A DNA stretch of 12,936 nt. Origin: Baffinella frigidus. Taxonomy: Eukaryota > Cryptophyceae > Cryptomonadales > Baffinellaceae. A model generated the notes under the pieces. The model did no database searches and was not told where the DNA came from. It saw only the letters and a list, made by a program, of their open reading frames with translations. This document shows positions 6,678 through 11,706 of the stretch, piece by piece. Location: assembly GCA_026770585.1 (NCBI GenBank), contig MU646412.1, positions 244,891 through 257,826 on the forward strand, written 5' to 3'. Positions within the stretch are counted from its first letter, which is position 1. Each line of letters opens with the position of its first letter. A program made the position numbers and the translations under genes.

Positions 6678-6717
6678 TCCCGATGTGTACTCCACGCTCC
6701 CGATGTGTACTCCACAC
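6678..6717 (+). repeat. 20-bp tandem repeat, two units plus a split unit
   Basis: TCCCGATGTGTACTCCACGC at 6678-6697 is followed by TCCCGATGTGTACTCCACAC at 6698-6717. A third unit upstream (CCCGATG at 6550-6556 and CTCCACATCGG from 6661) was split by P4 copy 3. A diverged inverted unit is seen near 6480-6499. Confidence 0.8.
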
Positions 6718-6803
6718 TCGCGCAGCCCTTGAGCTCTCCCCAATCACAGTCGACCTATCGGCCCGAGGCGCTCTCGTCCGACACTAGCTCCTCACACCGC
6801 AGC

Positions 6804-6900
6804 AACCCCCACGGCCGGCGCAGCGCCTCCACCTACCACTCCCGCCCCCGCCGCTGCCCCTGCCGCCCCTGCACAGGGGGGAAGGCGAGGTTTATTGCGC
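6804..6900 (+). other. Pro/Ala-coding GC-rich tract
   Basis: One frame encodes a run of Ala, Pro and Thr and then QGGRRGLLR before a TGA. Similar Ala/Pro frames recur at about 7365-7480, 7524-7588, 7666-7766, 7940-8020 and, with mainly Ala, 11282-11500. They may be relics of one Ala/Pro-rich gene or only GC-rich simple sequence. I do not call a gene: there is no start context, no domain and no continuity. Confidence 0.25.
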
Positions 6901-6987
6901 TGAAAAAAAACGTGACTGCCGTGTGGAGCCAGGGGGGGAGAGGTGGGACGAGAGAAGGGGACGAAAGAGAGAGATCAACAGGCTATG

Positions 6988-7135
6988 GGTCCTTTAGGTC
7001 CTTTAGATTCTTGTAACTCCCACCATAGGCGGACACCGGAACTGGTTCTGGAGAAAGGCCGTGCTTCCTTTCGGATCACATCAAGCCCCCCTGTGCAGAG
7101 GATCGCGGCAGAAACCGGCTAAAGGGTATCCTTAT
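6988..7135 (+). repeat. Dispersed repeat D3, copy 3
   Basis: Matches the other D3 copies from GGTCCTTTAGGTCCTTTAG through CATAGGCGGACACCGGAACT, TGCTTCCTTTCGGATCACAT and GAGGATCGCGGCAG to GGCTAAAGGGTATCCT. It diverges just before the GGGCGTTTGAG block, so the 3' end is missing. Confidence 0.8.
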
Positions 7136-7139
7136 GGGA

Positions 7140-7183
7140 CGAGACCTGCACCCGCCGCCCCGCCGGCCCGGGTGCAGGTCTCG
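7140..7183. repeat. GC-rich perfect hairpin, 15-bp arms
   Basis: CGAGACCTGCACCCG at 7140-7154 pairs with CGGGTGCAGGTCTCG at 7169-7183 across a 14-base C/G loop. The left-arm start (GGGACGAGACCTGCA) recurs at about 7355-7372 without the second arm. No poly-T follows on either strand and no gene ends here, so this is not a bacterial-style terminator. Confidence 0.7.
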
Positions 7184-7264
7184 GCCTACGGGATTGCCTA
7201 GGACCTCCTACTGTAGGCTGTCTATGCACCCGCGCCCCCACAAGCTGGCCACGAGTAGGCCAGT

Positions 7265-7340
7265 CACGAGGTTGGAATACCCTATCCTGGTACAAAGTTT
7301 TACAACCCCACATGTAAACAGGCCCCTCTAGCATTCCCGA
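7265..7340 (+). mobile_element. P6 right-half fragment
   Basis: CACGAGGTT, CTATCCTGGTACA, ACATGTAAACAGG and CCCCTCTAGC align in order with the right half of the full P6 element (about 11071-11147). The left half is missing. Confidence 0.65.
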
Positions 7341-7665
7341 GTGGAGGGGGGGAGGTGGGACGAGACCTGCATCTGCGGCCCCGCCGCCCGTCTCTGCCCC
7401 TGCCGCCCCACCGGCTGCAGCGGCCACGGCGGCCACAGCAACAGCTTCCCCTGCAGCCCCGGGGACTGCGGGGAGTGGGCAGGGGTTACTCACAAGAAAC
7501 ACGATACATCTACACGAGTGATCCCGCCGCCCCGCCGGCTGCCGCTGCAGCGGCGTCCACACCTGCTGGGGCTTCCCCATGTTTGTGATAACACTACGAA
7601 ACCCAAGGGAGAGATCACTACCAACGCGACGAAACGGGTTTTATTTTACTGATGGTTCTTCTCAA
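7341..7665. other. GC-rich stretch with Ala/Pro frames and short repeats
   Basis: Contains Ala/Pro-rich open stretches at about 7365-7480 and 7524-7588, and the motif AGTGGGCAGGGGTTACTCAC near 7476-7495. That motif recurs at 8099 with a P3 inserted at its TA. No intact gene is evident. Confidence 0.4.
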
Positions 7666-7906
7666 CAACGGCTGCAGCGGCGTCCGCTGCAGCAGCGTCA
7701 CCACCGGCTGCCGCGACTCAACCTGTCCACAGAAAAAGGCGTAAGATGGCATCATTGTGTGCCTGAAATAGCATATCCCTCAAGTGGCGGACGGGCGATT
7801 AATCGCCCTGACTCGCCCTAGGCAGGTCCTAGGGCCCTACCGTAGGGCGTATCAACTTACTCGCCACTTAAGGGATACACCCTTATGTTCCGCACCCACG
7901 GCGTCC
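7666..7906 (+). repeat. Tandem duplication D8, unit 1 (split by P4)
   Basis: The unit consists of GCTGCAGCGGCGTCC-type 16-17 bp subrepeats, then CACCACCGSCTGCCGCGAC, TCAACCTGTCCACA, AAAAAGGCGTA, GATGGCATCATT, GTGCCTGAAATAGCA and CACCCTTATGTTCCGC. Unit 2 follows at 7909-8060. In unit 1 a P4 element occupies 7774-7877. One frame of the unit is open from a TGA at 7650-7652 to a TGA at 7764-7766 and ends in ATQPVHRKRRKMASLCA. Unit 2 reads almost the same. Confidence 0.8.
7774..7877 (-). mobile_element. P4 MITE, copy 4, in D8 unit 1 (104 bp)
   Basis: TATCCCTCAAGTGGCG pairs with CGCCACTTAAGGGATA. The inner palindromes are GGGCGATTAATCGCCC (7793-7808) and CCCTACCGTAGGG. The unoccupied tandem unit reads AATAGCA-CATA-CACCCTTATG near 8021-8040. 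Here it reads AATAGCA-TA-element-TA-CACCCTTATG, so CA is missing. Confidence 0.92.
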
Positions 7907-7908
7907 CG

Positions 7909-8060
7909 CTGCAGCGGCGTCCTGCTGCAGCGGCGTCCTGCTGCAGCAGCGGCACCACCGCCTGCCGCGACTCAACCTGTCCACATAAAAAGGCGTACGA
8001 TGGCATCATTATGTGCCTGAAATAGCACATACACCCTTATGTTCCGCGCCCACGGCGTCC
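7909..8060 (+). repeat. Tandem duplication D8, unit 2 (unoccupied)
   Basis: Matches unit 1 without the P4 element. It has additional GCTGCAGCGGCGTCCT subrepeats at its start. The open frame ends in ATQPVHIKRRTMASLCA with a TGA at 8018-8020, the same stop position as unit 1. The duplication therefore predates the P4 insertion in unit 1, unless P4 was lost here. Confidence 0.8.
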
Positions 8061-8113
8061 AGCTGCCGGGGTGTCCCCGGCGGCCCCTGCGACTCAGCGG
8101 AGTGGGCAGGGGT

Positions 8114-8234
8114 TACAGGGGCACCTCGCTCACAAGAAACCGCCCCCCCCTAGGACCCTACAACAGGACCATGCCGAGGGTCCTGTGGTGGTCCTAGGGG
8201 GGGGGCGTTTTCTTATGAGCGAGGTACCCCTGTA
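8114..8234 (+). mobile_element. P3 MITE, full copy (121 bp)
   Basis: The left end is TACAGGGGCACCTCGCTCAC, the right end ATGAGCGAGGTACCCCTGTA, with C8 opposite G9 at the base of the core. The flanks read AGTGGGCAGGGGT-TA and TA-CTCACAAGA. The continuous version AGTGGGCAGGGGT-TA-CTCACAAGA is present near 7476-7500, giving a second case of exact TA duplication. Confidence 0.92.
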
Positions 8235-8323
8235 CTCACAAGATGTGCAGGGGTGACTCGCGGTGAAGATGTGCAGGGGTCCCTCTGATCCCCTGACGTG
8301 CGACTTGAGAAGTGACCCCCCGC

Positions 8324-8374
8324 TTTGATGAGAGATGCGTTGAAACGCGCATAGCGCTTCTGGGAGTAGTGGAC
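8324..8374 (+). repeat. Dispersed repeat D7, diverged copy
   Basis: CTTTGATGAGAGATGCGTTG, AAACGCGCATAGCGCTTCTG and GTGGAC correspond in order to the better conserved pair at 10228-10269 and 10374-10415, with several mismatches. Confidence 0.5.
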
Positions 8375-8418
8375 AGGGGTACCTCGCTCATAAGAAACCG
8401 CCCCCCCCCCTAGGACCC
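8373..8418 (+). mobile_element. P3 left-half fragment
   Basis: ACAGGGGTACCTCGCTCATA, AGAAACCG, a C11 run and TAGGACCC are the left arm and the first part of the core. The remaining core and right arm are absent and unrelated GC-rich sequence follows. Confidence 0.8.
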
Positions 8419-8509
8419 GGTGGCCCCGACGGCTGCGGGGAGCGGGTAGGGGTTACTCCCACGATGCAGTGCTGGGTTCACTCGTGTAGATCTGGAGTCC
8501 TGCATAGCG

Positions 8510-8537
8510 TTCTAGAACGTTCTAGAACGTTCCAGAG
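8510..8537. promoter_or_regulatory. Heat-shock-element-like array
   Basis: TTC and GAA triplets alternate with two-base spacers: TTCTAGAACG, TTCTAGAACG, TTCCAGAGCG. Six alternating units are present, the last imperfect (GAG for GAA). This is the consensus bound by eukaryotic heat shock factor trimers. It is also a simple 10-base tandem repeat, and no gene is seen on either side, so it could be coincidental. Confidence 0.35.
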
Positions 8538-8556
8538 CGTCCGTGATGGCGATGCT

Positions 8557-8674
8557 AGGGGGTTTAGGGTTTAAGGGACTGTGCTCCAGAAACACAGGTT
8601 GTGAGCCCCTAGGGTTAGGGTGGGTGTGCAGAGTGCAGGGGATCGGGTGCAGGGATAAGGGTGCAGGGTTCGGG
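8557..8674 (+). repeat. Degenerate telomere-type repeats, G-rich strand
   Basis: GGGTTTAGGGTTTAAGGG is followed later by CTAGGGTTAGGGTGGG and by several GTGCAGGG / GGTTCGGG variants. These resemble TTTAGGG telomere repeats in the G-rich orientation. It is short and decayed, so it is interstitial rather than a chromosome end. Confidence 0.5.
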
Positions 8675-8723
8675 CTCCTCTCGTCGAAGAAATCCTGAGA
8701 AGTGGACAGGGGTGAGTCGCAAG

Positions 8724-8782
8724 ATGCTGTGGAGGATCCTACCGTCCAGGGATACTCGGAGTGTGATGCATCTACATGAGTA
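8724..8782 (+). repeat. Direct repeat D5, left copy
   Basis: A 59-base sequence from ATGCTGTGGAGGATCC to GCATCTACATGAGTA that recurs at 8964-9022 with two mismatches. The pair encloses a truncated P1 element. Confidence 0.9.
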
Positions 8783-8963
8783 GAGCGTTTGCGGTAATTG
8801 TTGTCCGTTTTGGACGTACGGTTTTCCGGTTTTCCAGTTTTTTTAAATGTTGTCAAGGTCGTTGAATGTTTTAAATGGACACTTCTCTGGTACAAATGAA
8901 ACGGGGGGGGGGCAAATGAAAACCGGAAAACCGTACGTCCAAAACGGACAACAATTACCGCAA
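8781..8963. mobile_element. P1 MITE, copy 3, right terminus lost
   Basis: The left end TAGAGCGTTTGCGGTAATTG is intact. The right arm ends at CAATTACCGCAAA and lacks the last seven bases (CGCTCTA). Both arms carry GGTTTTCCGGTTTT in place of the GTTTCCCCGTTTCCCC type of copies 1 and 2. The interior is unrelated to the other copies and includes a G9 run. It is a shortened, rearranged family member. Confidence 0.85.
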
Positions 8964-9022
8964 ATGCAGTGGAGGATCCTACCGTCCGGGGATACTCGGA
9001 GTGTGATGCATCTACATGAGTA
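8964..9022 (+). repeat. Direct repeat D5, right copy
   Basis: Matches 8724-8782 with two mismatches (ATGCTG/ATGCAG and CCAGG/CCGGG). Its end, CATGAGTA, continues into D6 (ATCTTCG), and the left copy has the P1 element after the same TA. Confidence 0.9.
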
Positions 9023-9112
9023 ATCTTCGTATACTGTTGTATACTCGGTGATATATGACTCTGGGTAGGTGACTCTCTAGAGCATCTTTCTGCTCTCGCG
9101 TGTCGCCTCCCA
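9021..9112 (+). repeat. Direct repeat D6, copy 1
   Basis: TAATCTTCGTATACTG, TTGTATACTCGGTGATATA, GACTCTGGGTAGGTG, then CTCTCGCGTGTCGCCTCCC. Copy 2 lies at 9334-9419. The P5 element at 9120 follows almost immediately. Confidence 0.75.
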
Positions 9113-9119
9113 CCAACCC

Positions 9120-9267
9120 TATCTCAGAAAAGGGATTTTTAAATTCGTTTTCTTAAGTCAACCCCCCTTCAAATTTGTCAACTTATGCGCAGAGAAAAGA
9201 ATAAGTTGACGGATTTGTACAGGAATTGACTTAAGAAAACGAATTTAAAAATCCCTTTTCTGAGATA
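9120..9267 (+). mobile_element. P5 MITE, copy 1 (148 bp)
   Basis: The ends are TATCTCAGAAAAGGG and CCCTTTTCTGAGATA. The outer arms pair perfectly for about 42 bases to CTTAAGTCAA. An inner hairpin has arms GTCAACTTAT and ATAAGTTGAC around GCGCAGAGAAAAGA. TA is present at both ends. No coding capacity. Confidence 0.92.
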
Positions 9268-9333
9268 AATCTACATGAGTCAACCCAGCAGAAAGGAGTT
9301 CAACCTGGGTTTTAGTCCCGGACCTGAATATAT

Positions 9334-9419
9334 TTATCTTCGTATACGTTGTATACTTGGTGATATACGACTCTGGGTAGGTCCCTCGAGATTATCTTCT
9401 CTCTCGTGTGACCTCCCCG
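9334..9419 (+). repeat. Direct repeat D6, copy 2
   Basis: TTATCTTCGTATACGTTG, TATACTTGGTGATATACGAC, TCTGGGTAGGT, CTCTCGTGTGACCTCCCC. It matches copy 1 with scattered differences and small indels. Confidence 0.75.
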
Positions 9420-9587
9420 GAGCAATTTCGGGAACTGGCCATCTAAAATATTTATGGTGCCAACACAGCTATTTTCAAGCCCTGCAAGTAAGAAATGGCT
9501 CAAACGCCAAGCCAAACCTGAAATTGAATCTATTCAGGAACGCGGAGAGGTTCACTGCTTATCCTGCACCGCCCCAGGTGCAAAACT

Positions 9588-9735
9588 TATCTCAGAAAAC
9601 GAGTTCTAAAACTCGTTTTCTTAAGTCAATTCCTTTACAATTTTGTCAACTTATGCGGAGAGTAAAGAATAAGTTGACGAATTTGTAGGGGAATTGACTT
9701 AAGAAAACGAGTTTTAGAACTCGTTTTCTGAGATA
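9588..9735 (+). mobile_element. P5 MITE, copy 2 (148 bp)
   Basis: Same length, ends and inner hairpin as copy 1. The outer arms read CGAGTTCTAAAACTCG where copy 1 has GGGATTTTTAAATTCG, and in both copies the opposite arm is the exact reverse complement of its own partner. An open frame from 9275 runs into this element and stops within it, which argues against that frame being a gene. Confidence 0.92.
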
Positions 9736-9887
9736 AAAACGTACCAACGCGCATTTGTCCATCGAAGCGGACCATCACCGCACAGCGGACTTCCAAGGGA
9801 TTTTTGAACAACCCTTGATTACTGATTACTGAATTTGTTAAATTCGCCGTTGTTGCCTAACCCGTGCCATTACCAGACTTGAGCGAC

Positions 9888-10004
9888 AAGACCTACGACG
9901 CTACGGTAGGGAATCCGTAGGAGCATAGGGGGGCTCCTATGGATAAGGTAACGGAAAGGCGGCCCGATTTGGGCCGAAAGGCCCTTCGTAGCCCGCTGTG
10001 TGGC
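9888..10004 (-). repeat. Dispersed repeat D4, inverted copy
   Basis: The reverse complement follows 11874-11990: GCCACACAGCGGGCTACGAA, TTTCCGTTACCT, TAGGAGCCCCCCTATGC, TCCTACGG and GTCGTAGGTCTT. A small hairpin (GGCCCGATTTGGGCC) replaces the CGGGCACTCAGTGCCCG hairpin of the other copy, so a palindrome is kept at the same place with different bases. The short block TCCATCGAAGYGGACCATCA also flanks it as a direct repeat at about 9757 and 10017. Confidence 0.7.
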
Positions 10005-10050
10005 AAAGCGCATCTCTCCATCGAAGTGGACCATCAGAGCGCATCTTCAA

Positions 10051-10199
10051 GTGCGAGGCTACTCAAATTAAACCGTATTTTTGCTACCGTGGGGTGGGTT
10101 TTCTCCTATTAAAGCTATGTCGAAGCTAACATAGCAAGATAAGAGAGACACCACCCTTAAAATAGCATAACAGGCTGTTTAAATTGAGTGGCCTCGCAC
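10051..10199. mobile_element. P9 foldback element (149 bp)
   Basis: GTGCGAGGCTACTCAA at the left pairs with TTGAGTGGCCTCGCAC at the right. Inner parts pair imperfectly (TGGGGTGG / CCACCC), and the tip is a hairpin GCTATGT-CGAAGCTA-ACATAGC. No clear target duplication is visible (flanks TCTTCAA and ATTAATC). Only one copy occurs here. Confidence 0.65.
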
Positions 10200-10227
10200 A
10201 TTAATCTCTCATCAAAGCTTTGATGCG

Positions 10228-10269
10228 AGATGCTCTCAAACGCCCATTGCGCTTCTGTTGACCACTCCC
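10228..10269 (+). repeat. Direct repeat D7, copy 1 (42 bp)
   Basis: AGATGCTCTCAAACGCCC followed by ATTGCGCTTCTGTTGACCA and CTCCC, identical to 10374-10415. A palindrome CATCAAAGCTTTGATG lies just upstream. Confidence 0.9.
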
Positions 10270-10302
10270 GTGGAACAGCCCCGCCGGCAGGCTCGTGAAC
10301 GC

Positions 10303-10322
10303 CCGCGTGACCGGTCACGCGG
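10303..10322. repeat. Perfect 20-bp palindrome
   Basis: CCGCGTGACCGGTCACGCGG is fully self-complementary and lies midway between the two identical D7 copies. It could be a protein-binding site or chance. No adjacent gene. Confidence 0.5.
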
Positions 10323-10373
10323 ACGCCGAAGCCAACTGTCCGAGGTGACTGCCTTGCGTTGTACAGCCGGACT

Positions 10374-10415
10374 AGATGCTCTCAAACGCCCATTGCGCTT
10401 CTGTTGACCACTCCC
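10374..10415 (+). repeat. Direct repeat D7, copy 2 (42 bp)
   Basis: Identical to 10228-10269 over all 42 bases, with 104 bases between the copies. Full identity beside a diverged relative at 8324 suggests a recent local duplication. Confidence 0.9.
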
Positions 10416-10578
10416 CGGTCTTCTGTCTGCAAAGCCTACTGAGGGCGACCTACCGTAGTCAATACCCTACGCTCAACCCTCCTGAATTCACACGATCCCC
10501 CGATTAGTGTAGACATCATAGTTACGTGATGGACCGTTGCAATCATGATTGTTGGGATCCCAACAAGAGGCAGCCCAC

Positions 10579-10912
10579 ACCCTCAACCCTCAACCCTCGA
10601 CCCGCAACCCTCAACCCTATGATTAGTCCTAAGCCCCAAACCCTAAAGCAGAAGCGGTCAGTGCCGGGGTCGGCATGTAGTCTTACTTAGCCCGAAGCCC
10701 GAAACCCTAAACCCTACGCCCTACGCCCTCAGCCCTCAGCCCTCAGCCCTCAGCCCTCAGCCCTCAGCCCTGAACCCTAAACCCTAAACCCTGAACCCTC
10801 AAGACACCTGCACCCGCCGCACCTGCAGCTCCCGCAGCTCCACATTCAACCCTCGACCCCCGACCCTCTGATCCGTTCTAAACCCCAGACCCTCAACCCC
10901 AACCCCATGTCA
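10579..10912 (-). repeat. Interstitial telomere-type heptamer array
   Basis: The core at 10691-10795 is 15 heptamers in unbroken phase: CCCGAAG, CCCGAAA, CCCTAAA, two CCCTACG, six CCCTCAG, CCCTGAA, two CCCTAAA and CCCTGAA. Decayed CCCTCAA/CCCTCGA units flank it at 10579-10620 and 10849-10908. CCCTAAA is the C-rich strand of the TTTAGGG telomere repeat. The array is internal and heterogeneous, so it is a relic or a telomerase-seeded repair patch, not a chromosome end. Confidence 0.8.
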
Positions 10913-10948
10913 CAATCCACGCAGGGCCCTTCGGGGGGGTATTCCACT

Positions 10949-11147
10949 CGAGAATGCTAGAGGGGCCTATTTAAAACCGAACATATAAAGTCTTCACTAC
11001 ACAAAAACTCAAATTTGTACCAGGATAAGATAAAAGTAACCTCGCGCCTGGTATACTTTTTACCAGGCACGAGGTTACTTTATCTTATCCTGGTACACAT
11101 ATTTACAACTTTTTCACACATATAAATAGGCCCCTCTAGCGTTCTCG
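10949..11147 (+). mobile_element. P6 foldback element, full copy (199 bp)
   Basis: The outer ends are CGAGAATGCTAGAGGGGCC with TATTTA, and TAAATA with GGCCCCTCTAGCGTTCTCG. A separate long inner palindrome (about 11017-11096) pairs GTACCAGGATAAGATA and AAGTAACCTCG with their complements, and its tip is again a hairpin, CCTGGTA-TACTTTT-TACCAGG. The AT-rich segments between outer and inner stems do not pair well. True element ends may be at TAGAGGGGCC, with the flanking bases being target. Confidence 0.8.
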
Positions 11148-11281
11148 TATGGTTCCAGGGTCGTTCTTGGAGTAATTGGATCGTTTTTGGAGCCCTTTCC
11201 CTCTACAATTGACTTTTGAATCCCGCTCTGAAAATTGACTTTTGGATACCCCCCTCAAGAGCCCTCCGTGGGGAGGGCGGC

Positions 11282-11500
11282 ACACACCTGCGGCCGCCGC
11301 GCCCGAATCTCCAACACCACCCGCATCCGGCGCAACCGCCCCCCCTCCAGCAGCAACCGCCCCTCCAGCAGCACCTCCGACAGCAGCCACAGCGGGATCG
11401 CCAGCAGGTGCCGCGGCGATGGGCGCGGCGGCGGCGGGGAGGGCGTGGGGCGCGGCGGCGGACGCGAGGGCCACGGAGGCGGCCTTCTCTGCCTGCGACA
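11282..11500. other. Ala-coding GC-rich tract
   Basis: Frames on both strands are open and rich in Ala, Gly and Pro because the DNA is built from GCC/GCG/GGC triplets. On the minus strand one frame leads with NLSDYQVSQAEKAASVALAS before the Ala run. That lead matches two other places in the window (11707-11754 and 12812-12857), so a decayed coding exon on the minus strand is possible. I do not call a gene. Confidence 0.25.
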
Positions 11501-11520
11501 CCTGATAGTCGGAGAGGTTG
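11480..11520 (-). other. Protein-like motif QVxQxExA, copy A
   Basis: The minus strand encodes SDYQVSQAEKAA. Copies B (KQVAQTEQAA) and C (SDHQVAQSEQAY) share the frame and the CAGGTG-x-CGCAG-x-GA core. It may be the remnant of a repeated coding segment. The surrounding frame is Ala-rich low complexity. Confidence 0.3.
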
Positions 11521-11632
11521 AGGACCCGCGTGGGCGTTCGGTTAAGGAAAGGGGATTCACTGTGAGACCTTGGTTGATATCAACACCGCCGGTGTGTGTG
11601 CGGCGGTCATCAGATGCTTGAGGGGACGGGTC

Positions 11633-11634
11633 TT

Positions 11635-11704
<70 letters not shown>
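11633..11704 (+). repeat. (CT)n microsatellite
   Basis: About 70 bases of CT dinucleotides with few interruptions (one CGCT). It yields Leu-Ser or Arg-Glu dipeptide frames on the two strands, which are not genes. It is a polypurine/polypyrimidine mirror repeat, capable in principle of triplex formation. Confidence 0.95.

Positions 11705-11706
<2 letters not shown>

Noticed and set aside
4381-7135. D3 repeat considered as tRNA-derived SINE or rRNA fragment
   Set aside because: I could not find A-box or B-box matches in the right spacing, a poly-A or simple tail, or a conserved rRNA helix sequence. Left as unknown.
7140-7183. Hairpin considered as a rho-independent terminator
   Set aside because: No U-tract on either side, no gene ending nearby, and the context is eukaryotic.
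7119-7580. 153-codon minus-strand Ala/Gly-rich frame
   Set aside because: It runs over the D3 end, the hairpin at 7140-7183, a P6 fragment and Ala/Pro tracts. It is composition-driven.
9275-9688. 137-codon ATG frame, plus strand
   Set aside because: It crosses repeat D6 and ends inside the P5 element at 9588-9735, and its start lies in a repeated ATCTACATGAGT motif. No family resemblance.
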